Origin: Sphingomonas koreensis
GTDB taxonomy: Bacteria > Pseudomonadota > Alphaproteobacteria > Sphingomonadales > Sphingomonadaceae
Length of the DNA stretch: 64,000 nucleotides
Assembly (NCBI GenBank): GCA_006438735.1
Contig: RCZF01000003.1
Coordinates: 124,001 to 188,000, forward strand
Direction: 5' to 3'
Positions 18,578-29,061 of the stretch are shown here, piece after piece. The number at the start of each line of letters is the position of its first letter. Position 1 is the stretch's first letter. Below the pieces are notes generated by a model that was not told the origin of the DNA, ran no database searches, and saw only the letters and a list, made by a program, of their open reading frames with translations. The position numbers and the translations under genes were made by a program.

Positions 18578-19000
18578 CCCGCCGAGCCCGACCGACAGCG
18601 GCGTGCGCAACTGCATCCACCACGGCGGCGCGATGCCCCGCGCGACGAGCAAGCGGTCGACCAAAAGCGAAGCAAGGATAAAGACGCCGAGCACGATCAG
18701 CGACGGCCCCGGCCACCGCGCGCCGACCGCCCAGGGCGCGGCGGTCGCCAGCGCGATCAGCGACGGCGCGACGGCGGCGCCGTATAGCCAGTCGGGCGCC
18801 GGATCGATCCGCGCCGCCAGCCCCCACCAGATGCCGCCGAGAAAGCTGAAGATCAGCGCGGCATAAGCGAACGCCAGCGCCTCGGCCGAGAACAGCCGAG
18901 CGGGATCGCCGTCCAGCTCGATCAACACCGCCGCCGCCGCGGGCAGGAGTCCGGCCAGACCCAGCACCATCGCCGCCCGCGGCACCCCCGTTTGCTGCAT
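18545..19000 (-). CDS. DUF3429 family membrane protein
   Basis: This 151-residue integral membrane protein has about four to five hydrophobic helices, including LVLGLAGLLPAAAAVLIEL-like and LIFSFLGGIWWGLAARI (about 47-63). The FLGGIWWGLA signature is what I associate with DUF3429. I start at MQQTGVPRAA (19000), which has a strong AGGAGG site; the frame open to 19108 would overlap the glyA promoter. The function is unknown. It sits on the opposite strand between rpiB and glyA and overlaps the rpiB 3' end. Confidence 0.8.
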   Translation of the reverse strand: MQQTGVPRAAMVLGLAGLLPAAAAVLIELDGDPARLFSAEALAFAYAALIFSFLGGIWWGLAARIDPAPDWLYGAAVAPSLIALATAAPWAVGARWPGPSLIVLGVFILASLLVDRLLVARGIAPPWWMQLRTPLSVGLGGLTLIAGFAAL

Positions 19001-19125
19001 TCCGAAATCCTCCTCACCGCGCTTCGTCGCCAACATGGGAGGTAGCGCTTCGCGGCGCCAGCGCGTAGAGAGCGCGGCGACACCGGGGGCGCCCCGCGCG
19101 CTCGTCATCCCAGGCAGGAAACCGC

Positions 19126-20436
19126 ATGAGCAGCCAACCGCACACCCTATCCGACGTCCAGCCCGATGGCTTCTTCACGCGCGGGCTTGCCGCCGCCGAT
19201 CCGGCGGTATTCGCCGGCGTCAAACATGAGCTGGAGCGCGAGCAGCATCAGATCGAGCTGATCGCATCCGAGAACATCGTCTCCAAGGCGGTGCTCGAAG
19301 CGCAAGGCTCGGTGTTCACCAACAAATATGCCGAAGGCTATCCGGGCAAACGCTATTACCAGGGCTGTCACCCGTCGGACGAGGTGGAGCGACTGGCGAT
19401 CGATCGCGCCAAGCAATTGTTCGGCTGCGGCTTCGCCAATGTGCAGCCGCATTCGGGGGCGCAGGCCAATGGCGCGGTGATGCTCGCGCTGGTCAAGCCG
19501 GGCGAGACGATCCTGGGGATGAGCCTGGACGCCGGTGGCCATCTGACGCACGGCGCGCGGGCGGCGATGTCGGGCAAATGGTTCAACGCGGTGCAATATG
19601 GCGTCACCGCCGACACGCATCTGATCGATTACGACGAGGTCGAGCGACTCGCGCTCGAACACAAGCCGAAGCTGATCATCGCCGGCGGATCGGCCTATCC
19701 GCGCGTGATCGATTTCGCGCGGTTCCGCGCAATTGCCGACAAGGTCGGGGCGTATTTCATGGTCGATATGGCGCATTTCGCGGGGATCGTCGCGACCGGG
19801 CAGCACCCCTCGCCGCTGCCGCACGCGCATGTCGTGACGACGACGACGCACAAGACGCTGCGCGGCCCGCGCGGCGGCATGATCCTGACCAATGACGAAG
19901 CGCTCGCCAAGAAGATCAATTCGGCGGTGTTTCCGGGGCTTCAGGGCGGGCCGCTGATGCATGTGATCGCGGCCAAGGCTGTGGCGTTCGGCGAGGCACT
20001 GCAGCCCGATTTCACCAGCTACATTGCGGCGGTGGTGAAAAACGCCAAGGTGCTGGCGGCGACGCTGAAGGAGCGCGGCGCGGCAATCGTCTCGGGCGGC
20101 ACCGATACCCATCTCGCGCTGGTCGATCTCACGCCGCTGGGCGTGACCGGCAAGGACGCCGACGAAGCGCTCGAGCGCGCGGGCATCACCTGCAACAAGA
20201 ACGGCATTCCCAACGATCCGCTGCCGCCGGTCAAGACCAGCGGCATCCGCGTCGGCTCGCCCGCCGGCACGACGCGCGGGTTCGGCCCGGCCGAGTTCCG
20301 CGAAATCGGGCATATGGTCGCCGACGTGCTCGATGGCTTGCGCAAGAATGGCGAGCAGGGCGACGCGCAGATAGAGGCCAACGTCCGCGAACGCGTGCGC
20401 GCGTTGTGTGCGCGCTTCCCGATTTACCAAGGATAA
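19126..20436 (+). CDS. glyA: Serine hydroxymethyltransferase
   Basis: This PLP enzyme of 436 residues converts serine and tetrahydrofolate to glycine and 5,10-methylene-THF. It shows [18 protein letters not shown] (about 46-63), [14 protein letters not shown] (about 68-81) and the PLP lysine in [16 protein letters not shown] (Lys near 246). The end of the protein contains the [15 protein letters not shown] substrate loop. It begins an operon that continues with a 61-residue membrane protein, nrdR and a TrmJ-type methyltransferase. Confidence 0.97.
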   Translation: MSSQPHTLSDVQPDGFFTRGLAAADPAVFAGVKHELEREQHQIELIASENIVSKAVLEAQGSVFTNKYAEGYPGKRYYQGCHPSDEVERLAIDRAKQLFGCGFANVQPHSGAQANGAVMLALVKPGETILGMSLDAGGHLTHGARAAMSGKWFNAVQYGVTADTHLIDYDEVERLALEHKPKLIIAGGSAYPRVIDFARFRAIADKVGAYFMVDMAHFAGIVATGQHPSPLPHAHVVTTTTHKTLRGPRGGMILTNDEALAKKINSAVFPGLQGGPLMHVIAAKAVAFGEALQPDFTSYIAAVVKNAKVLAATLKERGAAIVSGGTDTHLALVDLTPLGVTGKDADEALERAGITCNKNGIPNDPLPPVKTSGIRVGSPAGTTRGFGPAEFREIGHMVADVLDGLRKNGEQGDAQIEANVRERVRALCARFPIYQG

Positions 20437-20440
20437 GACG

Positions 20441-20626
20441 ATGACACCGATCGACGAGAAGGCGCAGGAAGTGCGCGACGAGATCAAGACCACGCCCGGG
20501 CTCGGCAAGAGCATGGCGAAATGGGGCGCGCTCGGCGCGGTAGTGGCGATTCCGGTGCCGTTCGTCGGCCCGGTGATCGGCGCGATCGCCGGCGCCGCCT
20601 ATGCCTATGCCAAGCGGGACAAGTAA
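20441..20626 (+). CDS. Small glycine-rich membrane protein
   Basis: This 61-residue protein is encoded four bases after the glyA stop and six bases before nrdR. The start MTPIDEKAQEV follows a GGATAAGA sequence. The first 25 residues are polar and helical. The rest is one or two hydrophobic stretches rich in Gly and Ala (GALGAVVAIPVPFVGPVIGAIAGAAYAYA split here by the Pro-Phe turn), ending in KRDK. It resembles glycine-zipper type membrane peptides. The function is unknown; tight packing between glyA and nrdR suggests it is genuinely translated. Confidence 0.75.
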   Translation: MTPIDEKAQEVRDEIKTTPGLGKSMAKWGALGAVVAIPVPFVGPVIGAIAGAAYAYAKRDK

Positions 20627-20632
20627 GCCGCG

Positions 20633-21109
20633 ATGCGCTGCCCGTTCTGCGGTCATGAAGACAGCCAGGTAAAGGATTCGCGCCCGACCGAGGATGGCGC
20701 GGCGATTCGGCGGCGGCGGCAATGCGAGGGCTGCGCGGCGCGCTTCACCACGTTCGAGCGTATCCAGCTACGGGACCTGTGGGTGCTCAAGAGCGAGGGT
20801 GCCATCGGAGAGAATAGGCGCGAGCCGTTCGATCGCGAAAAGCTGATGCGATCGGTGTCGATCGCCACGCGCAAGCGCCCGATCGATCCGGTGCGGATCG
20901 AAAAGCTGGTTTCAGGCATCCAGCGCCAACTCGAAACACTGGGCGATCCCGAGGTGCCGGCGAAAACGATCGGCGAGATGGTGATGGAGGGGCTGAAGGG
21001 CCTCGATTCGGTCGCCTACATTCGCTTCGCCAGCGTCTATAAGGACTTCCGCGAGGCACGCGATTTCGAGGAATTCGCGGGAAACGTGACCGAGGTCGGC
21101 AAGGGGTGA
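20633..21109 (+). CDS. nrdR: Transcriptional repressor NrdR
   Basis: NrdR represses ribonucleotide reductase genes in response to ATP/dATP. It has 158 residues. The N-terminal zinc ribbon has the cysteine pairs MRCPFCGH and [12 protein letters not shown] (about 3-6 and 31-34). It is followed by an ATP-cone domain (about 49-139) beginning LWVLKSEGA and ending near [17 protein letters not shown]. The gene order glyA-nrdR is a common one. It overlaps the next gene by four bases (GTGA). Confidence 0.96.
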   Translation: MRCPFCGHEDSQVKDSRPTEDGAAIRRRRQCEGCAARFTTFERIQLRDLWVLKSEGAIGENRREPFDREKLMRSVSIATRKRPIDPVRIEKLVSGIQRQLETLGDPEVPAKTIGEMVMEGLKGLDSVAYIRFASVYKDFREARDFEEFAGNVTEVGKG

Positions 21110-21828
21110 GCGTGCCGCCGGTCATCGTGCTCGTGCGGCCGCAGCTCGGCGAGAATATCGGCAAGGCGGCGCGGGCGATGCTCAATTTCGGGCTTGTCGA
21201 GATGCGGCTGGTGAGCCCGCGTGACGGTTGGCCCAATCCGTCGGCGGGGCCGGCGGCGTCGGGCGCGGACGTGGTGCTGGAAAAAGCGCGCGTGTTCGAC
21301 AACGTCGCCGAAGCCGTGGCAGATTGCGGGCATGTCTATGCGACGACGGTGCGCAAGCGCGGCGTGACCAAGCCGGTGCTCACGCCCGAAGCGGCGGCGC
21401 GCGAGATCCACGTTCAAGACGGCCGATCGGCGATCCTGTTCGGGCCCGAGCGATCGGGACTGGAAACCGATGACGTGGCGCTGGCGCGGACGATCGTGAC
21501 GGTGCCGATCAATCCCGCGTTCGGATCGCTCAACCTCGCGCAGGCGGTGATCCTGATCGCCTATGAATGGTCGAAGGGGGAGGCGCTCGCCTCGCCGCCC
21601 GAGGTGCCGCTCGATCCGCCGGCACCGCAGCACGAGTTCGAGGGCATGTATGGCCAGCTGGAGGCGATGCTGGAGCAGACCGGCTTCTTTTATCCACCCG
21701 AGCGAACGGTGACGACGCGGCGGACGCTGCGCACGATGCTGACCAAGCCGGGCTGGACCAGCCAGGAGGTGCGCACCTTTCGCGGCGTGCTGAGCGCGCT
21801 GGCGGGGAAAAAACTGCCGCGCGTCTAG
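21106..21828 (+). CDS. RNA methyltransferase, TrmJ/LasT (SpoU) family
   Basis: SPOUT-class 2'-O-methyltransferase of 240 residues, with the trefoil-knot motifs [19 protein letters not shown] (about 9-27), [14 protein letters not shown] (about 106-119) and the C-terminal [15 protein letters not shown] (about 138-152). TrmJ modifies position 32 of several tRNAs. I cannot separate TrmJ from close relatives by eye. The GTG start overlaps the nrdR stop; a second GTG lies two codons later. The stop overlaps that of the convergent chorismate mutase gene. Confidence 0.88.
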   Translation: MSVPPVIVLVRPQLGENIGKAARAMLNFGLVEMRLVSPRDGWPNPSAGPAASGADVVLEKARVFDNVAEAVADCGHVYATTVRKRGVTKPVLTPEAAAREIHVQDGRSAILFGPERSGLETDDVALARTIVTVPINPAFGSLNLAQAVILIAYEWSKGEALASPPEVPLDPPAPQHEFEGMYGQLEAMLEQTGFFYPPERTVTTRRTLRTMLTKPGWTSQEVRTFRGVLSALAGKKLPRV

Positions 21829-22130
21829 CGCTCGTCGAAGGCCACGAATTCATAGGCGATCGACGCCTCGACGAGATCGTCCCACAGCGCCGCAATCGCC
21901 GCGTCGGGCAGGCCCGCCGCGCGAGCGCCGGCGCGCGCATTATCGATCACCTGGCGCTTGCGCGCTTCGTCGCGAACATGCTCGCGCTCGGGCTTGATGC
22001 GGGCGGCCGCGTCCATATAGGCGAAGCGGCGGGCAAGCAGCGCGATCAGCTCGCGATCCACCTGATCGACGCCGGCGCGGACCTCGGCCATCGTCGTGCA
22101 ATCGGGCCCGGCTAGGATGGTGTCTGTCAT
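21825..22130 (-). CDS. Chorismate mutase (AroQ class)
   Basis: This small all-helical enzyme of 101 residues rearranges chorismate to prephenate for phenylalanine and tyrosine synthesis. It shows the AroQ pattern: AEVRAGVDQVDRELIALLARRFAYMDAA with the catalytic Arg pair, then KPEREHVRDEARKRQVIDNARA, and a C-terminal helix with YEFVAFDER. No regulatory or fused domain is present, so it is a monofunctional cytoplasmic type. I start at MTDTILAG (22130). Isochorismate-pyruvate lyase is the main alternative, as it shares the fold. Confidence 0.85.
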   Translation of the reverse strand: MTDTILAGPDCTTMAEVRAGVDQVDRELIALLARRFAYMDAAARIKPEREHVRDEARKRQVIDNARAGARAAGLPDAAIAALWDDLVEASIAYEFVAFDER

Positions 22131-22234
22131 GGCCGTCCTGATAATCCGGCTACGCGAGAAGTCCATCCGCTGGGGCGCGGCGGTTGACTCATCTATCACG
22201 GCAAGGAATGGTGATCCTAAAGAAGGAGTTGCCT

Positions 22235-22507
22235 ATGATCAGATATTTCGCGGGGCTATTGCTAATCGCAGCAACAGGATGTGCTGCGCCCATGGCCAGA
22301 TCACCTAGCGGCGCGCAACTCGCCAAGAACGGACCGGACCGGCCCGTGTGCCGGGTCGAACATCAGACGGCGGATATCATGCCGAACCGACGTGTCTGCC
22401 AATCCGAAGCACAATGGCAGGCGATCGACGCGCAAAACGAACATGCGGCCACGCAGGCGCTCCAGAACTCGGGCCGGATGACAACACCGCTCGGCACGAG
22501 CCGCTGA
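22235..22507 (+). CDS. Small putative lipoprotein
   Basis: This 90-residue protein has a lipoprotein signal (MIRYFAGLLLIAATGCAAP, lipobox Cys16). The mature part contains the sequences PVCRVEHQTADIMPNRRVC and QSEAQWQAID, a pattern I have seen in small sphingomonad proteins of unknown role. The start at 22235 has a clear AAGGAG ribosome-binding site. There is no paralogue in the window, and no function can be assigned. Confidence 0.7.
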   Translation: MIRYFAGLLLIAATGCAAPMARSPSGAQLAKNGPDRPVCRVEHQTADIMPNRRVCQSEAQWQAIDAQNEHAATQALQNSGRMTTPLGTSR

Positions 22508-22646
22508 CTTGACCGCCTAAGTGGTTTCTGCCAGACGCGGCCTCTTCGCAATTGGCCCCGCATTCCGGTGAAGCGGTGGCCCTGCCCGATCCTATCGGAT
22601 CAGAGCGATACCGGAGACAACGTCGTTAGCAATTGAGGAAATTCAA

Positions 22647-23261
22647 ATGTCGAAGCGCAACAGCGCCAAGTATAAGCTCGACCGCCGGATGGGCGAAAAC
22701 ATCTGGGGCCGCCCGAAGAGCCCGGTCAACAAGCGTGAGTACGGCCCCGGCCAGCATGGACAGCGTCGCAAGGGCAAGGTCTCCGATTTCGGCATCCAGC
22801 TGCGCGCCAAGCAGAAGCTCAAGGGCTATTACGGCGACGTGACCGAGAAGCAGTTCAAGGGCTGCTATCAGGAAGCGTCGCGGATGAAGGGCGATACCGG
22901 GCAGAATTTGATCGGCCTGCTCGAGCAGCGGCTCGACATGATCGTCTATCGCGCCAAGTTCGCGCCGACCGTGTTCGCCGCGCGCCAGCTCGTCAGCCAC
23001 GGCCACATCCGCGTCAACGGCGTGAAGTGCAACATCGCCTCGCGCCGTTGCTTCGTCGGTGACGAGATCACGCTGGGCAAGAAGGCGCAGGAAATGGCGC
23101 TGGTGATGGAAGCGCAGAGCCTCGCCGAGCGCGAAATCCCCGATTACGTCGCGCCCGACGGCGCCGCCAAGATCACCTTCACGCGCGTGCCGACGCTCGA
23201 CGAGGTGCCCTATCCGGTGAAGATGGAGCCGAACCTGGTCGTCGAGTTCTACTCGCGCTGA
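22647..23261 (+). CDS. rpsD: 30S ribosomal protein S4
   Basis: S4 is a primary 16S rRNA-binding protein that nucleates the small-subunit body. It has 204 residues and starts [21 protein letters not shown]. The S4 RNA-binding domain lies at about 94-155, with [20 protein letters not shown] and [19 protein letters not shown]. It is a lone S4 gene, away from the rpsM-rpsK-rpoA cluster, as usual in alphaproteobacteria. The ribosome-binding site is GAGGAA. A strong hairpin terminator follows, so it is monocistronic. Confidence 0.97.
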   Translation: MSKRNSAKYKLDRRMGENIWGRPKSPVNKREYGPGQHGQRRKGKVSDFGIQLRAKQKLKGYYGDVTEKQFKGCYQEASRMKGDTGQNLIGLLEQRLDMIVYRAKFAPTVFAARQLVSHGHIRVNGVKCNIASRRCFVGDEITLGKKAQEMALVMEAQSLAEREIPDYVAPDGAAKITFTRVPTLDEVPYPVKMEPNLVVEFYSR

Positions 23262-23280
23262 TTGGTCGATTCATCGACAA

Positions 23281-23318
23281 GTAAAGGGGCTGCCGGCAAC
23301 GGCGGCCCCTTTACTTGT
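23281..23318 (+). terminator. Intrinsic terminator after rpsD
   Basis: A 15-base-pair stem GTAAAGGGGCTGCCG / CGGCGGCCCCTTTAC (one G-T wobble) is capped by a GCAA tetraloop. It is followed by TTGTTG and begins 20 bases after the rpsD stop. Confidence 0.85.
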
Positions 23319-23519
23319 TGGGGCCGCCTTTTCTGCGTCGGCATGCGGAAAGCCAACCGGCCTACCAATGTTGGATTTTTCCTGTCACACCATTTCGATG
23401 AGGGGCGCAGGTATCAATCAATTCGACAGTTGTCCTTTGCGCTCGCGCACGAGGGAAACGGCCCGTGCGACACTCTCCACTTTCTCCACTTCACGTCTTG
23501 GAAATTTGAGAGGATGACA

Positions 23520-25157
23520 ATGCGCCTCGCCTGTCTCGCGCTCGCCGCGCCTGCCTTGCTCGCCGCCACGACACCGGCGCCGGACATTTCGGTCGATACG
23601 CTCAAGACCGTCACCAAGACGCTGTCGGGAGACGATTATGGCGGCCGCAAGCCCGGCACGCCCGACGAGACCAAAACAGTTGGCTACATCATCCAGCGCT
23701 TCAAAGCCGCCGGCCTTGAGCCAGGCAACCATGGCGGTTGGACGCAAGACGTGCCGCTGGTGCAGCTCACCGCCGAAAAGGTCGCGCCGCTGACCTTCAC
23801 CGGCGGCGAGACCCCGCTAAGTCTCGATTACCGCAAGGACATGGTGATCGCGACCTATCGCGTCGCCCCGCACATCGCGGTCAAGGATAGCGACGTGGTG
23901 TTCGTCGGCTACGGCGTCAACGCGCCCGAACGCGGGTGGAACGACTATGCCGGGATCGACGTGCACGGCAAGACCGTGATCATCCTGGTCAACGATCCCG
24001 ATTGGCAAGCCAGCGGCAATACCGGGCTCTTCGACGGGCGCGCGATGACCTATTATGGGCGCTGGACCTACAAATATGAGGAAGCCGCGCGGCAGGGCGC
24101 GGCGGCGGCGATCATCGTCCACCAGACCGATCCGGCGGCTTATGGCTGGGGCGTGGTGCAATCGTCGTGGACCGGGCCGCAGCAGGAGTTGGACGTCAAG
24201 GGCGACCATCTGGACCAGAGCGAGGCGATCGGCTGGATCCAGCTCGCTGCCGCCCAGAAATTGTTCGCCAGCGCCGGCAAGGATTTCGCGTCGCTCGAAC
24301 AGGCCGCCGGGCAAAAGGGCTTCAGAGCGGTGCCGTTGGGGCTGAAGGCGTCGGTTTCGTTCGACAATGCGATCGCGCGGGAAACGTCGCACAATGTCAT
24401 CGGCATTCTGCCCGGAACGAAGCGGCCCGACGAAACGGTGTTCTACACGGCGCATTGGGATCACCTCGGGCATTGCGATCCGGTCGATGGCGACGGCATC
24501 TGCAATGGCGCGCGCGACAATGCCAGCGGCGTCGCCGGCTTGGTCGCGCTGGCCGAAGCGCAGGCCAAGGCCGGGCCCGCCGCCCGCACAATGGCGTTCA
24601 TGTCGGTGACGGCCGAGGAAGCGGGCCTGCTCGGCTCGGCCTATTATGCCGAACATCCGATCTTCCCGCTCGCCAAGATGGTCGGCGGGGTCAATATGGA
24701 CGTGCTCAACACCGACGGCGCGACGAAGGATTTCGTCGTCACCGGCTATGGCAAGTTCGCTCTCGACGATCTCGTCAAGCCGCTGGCGGCGGCGCAAGGC
24801 CGCGTCGTCGAGCCCGAACCAAATCCCGAGCGCGGCGGCTATTTCCGGTCCGATCATTTCAGCTTCGCCAAATTGGGCGTGCCGATGCTCGACGGCGGCA
24901 GCGGCGAGACGCTGGTGAAGGGCGGCGCGGCCGCCGGCCACGCCGCGACGCTGGCTTATATCGAGCATCGCTATCACAAGCCGCAAGACGAATATGACCC
25001 CAATTGGGATTGGTCCGGCGCGGTGCAGGATTTGACGCTCTACTACCGGCTGGGCCGCGAACTCGCCGATGGCGATGCCTGGCCGAACTGGTATCAAGGC
25101 GCCGAATTCCGCGCGATTCGAGACAAGAGCCGCGCGGGCGCCACGCCAAGCCAGTAA
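23520..25157 (+). CDS. Secreted M28 family zinc aminopeptidase with PA domain
   Basis: This protein has 545 residues and a signal peptide (MRLACLALAAPALLAA, cleaved near 18). A PA insert domain covers about 120-250. The M28 peptidase domain runs from about 285, with all zinc motifs present: TAHWDHLGH (His and Asp), DNASGVAG, the catalytic EE in VTAEEAGLLGSAY, NMDVLNTDG, and the last His in YFRSDHFSFAKLGVP. It should trim N-terminal residues from peptides in the periplasm or outside. I chose 23520 rather than the ATG two codons earlier because GAGAGG then has normal spacing. aguA starts 14 bases after its stop. Confidence 0.92.
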   Translation: MRLACLALAAPALLAATTPAPDISVDTLKTVTKTLSGDDYGGRKPGTPDETKTVGYIIQRFKAAGLEPGNHGGWTQDVPLVQLTAEKVAPLTFTGGETPLSLDYRKDMVIATYRVAPHIAVKDSDVVFVGYGVNAPERGWNDYAGIDVHGKTVIILVNDPDWQASGNTGLFDGRAMTYYGRWTYKYEEAARQGAAAAIIVHQTDPAAYGWGVVQSSWTGPQQELDVKGDHLDQSEAIGWIQLAAAQKLFASAGKDFASLEQAAGQKGFRAVPLGLKASVSFDNAIARETSHNVIGILPGTKRPDETVFYTAHWDHLGHCDPVDGDGICNGARDNASGVAGLVALAEAQAKAGPAARTMAFMSVTAEEAGLLGSAYYAEHPIFPLAKMVGGVNMDVLNTDGATKDFVVTGYGKFALDDLVKPLAAAQGRVVEPEPNPERGGYFRSDHFSFAKLGVPMLDGGSGETLVKGGAAAGHAATLAYIEHRYHKPQDEYDPNWDWSGAVQDLTLYYRLGRELADGDAWPNWYQGAEFRAIRDKSRAGATPSQ

Positions 25158-25171
25158 ATGAGTTCAACGCC

Positions 25172-26146
25172 ATGACCAGGCTGATCCAGCCACCCGAATG
25201 GGCGCATCACAAGGCGGTATGGATTGGCTTTCCGAGCCATCCCGAACTGTGGGCGGAGGATATCGAGCCGGCGCGCGACGAAGTCACCGCGTTCGCCGCC
25301 GCCGTCCATGCCGGCGGGCGCGGCGAGCGCGTGATCCTGGTCGCCGCCGACGAAGAAGGCGGCGACGCCGCGCGCAAGCTCGCGCCGTTCGCCGAGGTGA
25401 CGATCGAGCCGTTCGGCGACATCTGGCTGCGCGACACTGCGCCGATCATCGTCTCCCGCCACAAAGCGCGCAATTTCCGCTTCAACGGCTGGGGCGGCAA
25501 ATACGATCTGCCGGGCGACGACGATATCGGGTTGCGACTGGCCAGGACCCGGGGCTTCGAGGTCGAGGATTGCGACTGGATTCTCGAGGGCGGCGCGATC
25601 GACGGCGACGGCGCCGGGCTGGTCGTGACGACCGAGCAATGCCTGCTCAACCGCAATCGCAATTCGTGGCTGAGCCGCGAGGACATCGAACAGCGATTGC
25701 ACGACGATCTCGGCTTCTCCCGCGTGCTGTGGCTCGGCGACGGGCTGATCAACGACCATACCGACGGCCATGTCGACAATCTCGCGCGGTTCGTCGGCGA
25801 GGGGCGGCTGGCGATCCCCGAGGCAACGGACAACGATCCCAACTGGCAGGTCTATCAACGCGCCGCCGCGCGGGCGCAGACGTTCGGCGAAGACGTAGAG
25901 CTGGTCCGGCTGCCGTCGCCCGGGCGGATCCTGCACGACGAGGAAATCGTGCCGGCGAGCTATATGAACTTCTACATCGGCAACGCCGCTGTGATCGTAC
26001 CGCAATATGGCGCGCCCAACGACGACGCCGCGGTCGACGCGCTTGCGGCGCTGTTTCCCGGCCGGCAGGCGATCGGGCTGCGCGCGGATCATATCCTTAC
26101 CGGCGGCGGCAGCTTCCACTGTATCAGCCAGCAGATTCCGGGCTGA
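25172..26146 (+). CDS. aguA: Agmatine deiminase
   Basis: AguA hydrolyses agmatine to N-carbamoylputrescine. The protein has 324 residues. Family motifs are PEWAHHKAVWIGFP at the N-terminus, FGDIWLRDTAPI (about 79-90), the EGGAIDGDG loop (about 139-147), NDHTDGHVDNLARF with the catalytic His, and the C-terminal GGGSFHCISQQIP, whose Cys (about 317) is the nucleophile. It is followed by a DUF3147 gene and aguB, so the window encodes the full agmatine-to-putrescine route. Confidence 0.94.
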   Translation: MTRLIQPPEWAHHKAVWIGFPSHPELWAEDIEPARDEVTAFAAAVHAGGRGERVILVAADEEGGDAARKLAPFAEVTIEPFGDIWLRDTAPIIVSRHKARNFRFNGWGGKYDLPGDDDIGLRLARTRGFEVEDCDWILEGGAIDGDGAGLVVTTEQCLLNRNRNSWLSREDIEQRLHDDLGFSRVLWLGDGLINDHTDGHVDNLARFVGEGRLAIPEATDNDPNWQVYQRAAARAQTFGEDVELVRLPSPGRILHDEEIVPASYMNFYIGNAAVIVPQYGAPNDDAAVDALAALFPGRQAIGLRADHILTGGGSFHCISQQIPG

Positions 26147-26151
26147 GCGCC

Positions 26152-26502
26152 GTGCTGGCGTTCGTCATCCGATCGTTGCTGTCGGGCGTGATCGTCGCTG
26201 CGATTTCGACAATCGCCAGGCGCTATCCGGCGGCCGGCGCCCTGGTCGCCTCGTTGCCCTTGGTGTCGATCCTCGGCATGATCTGGCTGTGGCACGATCG
26301 GCCCGACGCCGCCAACATGGCCGCCCATGCCGAAGCGACCTTCTGGTATGTGCTGCCCTCGCTGCCGATGTTCCTTCTGATCCCGGCGTTGCTGCGGCGC
26401 GGCGTGGATTTCGGGCCGGCGCTTGCCGCCGGTTGCGGGCTGACGATTGCGGCCTATCTGCTGACCATCGCCATCGCCGCGCGATTCGGCGTCCATCTTT
26501 AA
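26152..26502 (+). CDS. DUF3147 family membrane protein
   Basis: This 116-residue protein is read from a GTG at 26152, five bases after the aguA stop. It has four hydrophobic helices: LAFVIRSLLSGVIVAAIS, YPAAGALVASLPLVSILGMIW, FWYVLPSLPMFLLIPALL and ALAAGCGLTIAAYLLTIAIAA-type segments. The pattern matches DUF3147 membrane proteins. Being wedged between aguA and aguB it may take part in polyamine movement or membrane sensing; that is inference. The frame is hidden in a longer open frame that overlaps aguA. Confidence 0.75.
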   Translation: MLAFVIRSLLSGVIVAAISTIARRYPAAGALVASLPLVSILGMIWLWHDRPDAANMAAHAEATFWYVLPSLPMFLLIPALLRRGVDFGPALAAGCGLTIAAYLLTIAIAARFGVHL

Positions 26503-26512
26503 CGGATCAGCC

Positions 26513-27361
<849 letters not shown>

Positions 27362-27387
27362 CGGCGCGTGCGGATCGCAGACCAGCG

Positions 27388-28053
27388 TTATTCGCTGATC
27401 TCCTGCCGCATTTCGAGCGCCCTTTCGAACACGGCCTCGAACATCTCGGGCGTCAGCCGGCGGGTGTTCGTGTTGTAGCGCGAGCAGTGATAGCTATCGA
27501 TCAGCACCTCGCCGCCGGGCATGCGGTGTTCCGCCAGATGGCCGAACTTCGCCTTGGGCAGCCGCCCGCCGAGCACCTTGACCGCCGACTGATGCGCGAT
27601 CTGGCCGAGCGCCACGAACACGCGGGCGTTGGGCAGCACCGCCGCCTGACCGGCGAGAAACGGCCGGCAGGTGCGGATTTCCTCGGGCGTCGGCTTGTTC
27701 TGCGGCGGCAGGCATTTCACCGCGTTGATGACGATCGCGCCGGTTAGGCGCAGGTCGTCTTCGGGAGTCGCTTCATAGGTGCCCTCGCTGAGACCGAACT
27801 TGGCGAGCGTGGCGAACAGCAGGTCGCCGGCGTAATCGCCGGTGAACGGCCGGCCGGTGCGATTGGCACCGTGCTTGCCGGGCGCGAGGCCGACGATCGC
27901 GAGCCACGCATTGGGATCGCCGAACGCATTGACCGGGGCGTTCCACCAATCGGGGTATTCGGCGCGGAGTTCCTCGCGGAAAGCGACCAGCCGCGGGCAA
28001 AGCGGGCAATCGTGCGGGGGTTCGGTTTCGGGGATCGGGCTTGGCGCGAACAT
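27388..28053 (-). CDS. Uracil-DNA glycosylase, family 5 (UdgB-like)
   Basis: This base-excision repair enzyme of 221 residues has the iron-sulfur Cys pair CPLCPRLV near residue 16. Motif A is GLAPGKHGANRTGRPFTGD (about 59-77), which lacks the Asp/Asn water-activating residue of family 1, and motif B is SYHCSRYNTNTRRLT (about 185-199). These motifs are the family 5 pattern, with broad activity on uracil, hypoxanthine or other deaminated bases. I start at MFAPSPIPE (28053), since the longer frame overlaps divergent folK. Confidence 0.88.
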   Translation of the reverse strand: MFAPSPIPETEPPHDCPLCPRLVAFREELRAEYPDWWNAPVNAFGDPNAWLAIVGLAPGKHGANRTGRPFTGDYAGDLLFATLAKFGLSEGTYEATPEDDLRLTGAIVINAVKCLPPQNKPTPEEIRTCRPFLAGQAAVLPNARVFVALGQIAHQSAVKVLGGRLPKAKFGHLAEHRMPGGEVLIDSYHCSRYNTNTRRLTPEMFEAVFERALEMRQEISE

Positions 28054-28076
28054 GCCGCCTCGATAGGCAGTTAAGG

Positions 28077-28562
28077 GTGCCTGCGACAACCCTTCCCTAT
28101 CGCTACGCGATCGCAATCGGATCGAATCGGCCCGGCCGGCACGGCCCGCCGGCACGCGAGGTGGCGGCGGCGATCGACGCGCTGGGCGGCGTGATCGCCG
28201 TGTCGTCGATCATCGGCAGCGCGCCGCTCGGCCCGTCATCGCGGCGCTTCGCCAACGCGGCATGCTTGATCGAGACCGCCGAATCGCCGCCGGCGCTGCT
28301 TGCGCGACTGAAGACCATCGAGCGCGATTTCGGGAGGCGAGGCGGGCGGCGCTGGGGGGCGCGGGTGATCGATCTCGACATCATCCTGTGGTCCGGCGGA
28401 AGCTGGTCGAGCGCGACGCTGACGATCCCGCACCCCGCGTTCAGAACACGCGATTTCGTGCTGCGACCGCTGGCGACGATCGCCGGCGACTGGCGCGATC
28501 CGATCACCGGGCAGACGGTGCGCCACCTCGCGGCGGTTGACCGGCGGCGCGTGCGCCAATAG
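28077..28562 (+). CDS. folK: 2-amino-4-hydroxy-6-hydroxymethyldihydropteridine diphosphokinase
   Basis: HPPK transfers pyrophosphate from ATP to the pterin in folate synthesis. It shows YRYAIAIGSNRPGRHGPP at the N-terminus, RRGGRRWGARVIDLDIILW (about 86-104), the diagnostic ATP/Mg loop, and PHPAFRTRDFVLRPL (about 118-132). The length is 161 residues. The GTG start at 28077 is the best placed (VPATTLPYRY); no closer ATG exists. It is divergent from the uracil-DNA glycosylase, with 23 bases between starts, and is followed by tRNA-Lys. Confidence 0.9.
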   Translation: MPATTLPYRYAIAIGSNRPGRHGPPAREVAAAIDALGGVIAVSSIIGSAPLGPSSRRFANAACLIETAESPPALLARLKTIERDFGRRGGRRWGARVIDLDIILWSGGSWSSATLTIPHPAFRTRDFVLRPLATIAGDWRDPITGQTVRHLAAVDRRRVRQ

Positions 28563-28584
28563 GGCCGGGCGCGGTCGGCGGTGA

Positions 28585-28660
<76 letters not shown>

Positions 28661-28672
28661 CGATCCTTCCGT

Positions 28673-28951
28673 TCAAGCGTGCAGCGGCGACGGTTTTTCG
28701 TCGCTCACCGGCAACAACGTGTCCATCCGCTCGCGCACGCGCCGCTCGTAATCGGCGAGACTCTGCGAGCGCGGGCGAGTCGCGGCGAGATCGGTGATCA
28801 CCGCTTCCTTGATGCGATTGACCGCATCGGCGCCGAGCACATCGGCGTCGAGCAATTCCTTGAGCAGCTGAAACAAGCCGATCGCCGCGCCCGACGCGCG
28901 GATGCCGATCGCTTCGAGATTGGCGTGGATACGCTCCTGTTCGTTCTGCAT
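28673..28951 (-). CDS. Hypothetical helical protein
   Basis: This 92-residue protein is encoded against the tRNA strand, ending 13 bases after it. It is predicted mostly helical, with two segments (NEQERIHANLEAIGIRAS and LFQLLKELLDADVLGADAVNRI), then SLADYERRVRERMDTLLPV. It has no signal peptide or membrane helix. The start has a GGAGAGGAA-type upstream sequence. I do not recognise the family; an adaptor or DNA-associated role cannot be read from sequence. Confidence 0.65.
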   Translation of the reverse strand: MQNEQERIHANLEAIGIRASGAAIGLFQLLKELLDADVLGADAVNRIKEAVITDLAATRPRSQSLADYERRVRERMDTLLPVSDEKPSPLHA

Positions 28952-29061
28952 GGTTCCTCTCCCCTGCTTGACCGCCGCACCCTAACGTCCGCCGACCCCC
29001 GGTTGCAATGTTGGAAAATGTTCTATCTATGTTCCGGCCTTCGATCAGGAGGACAAGAACA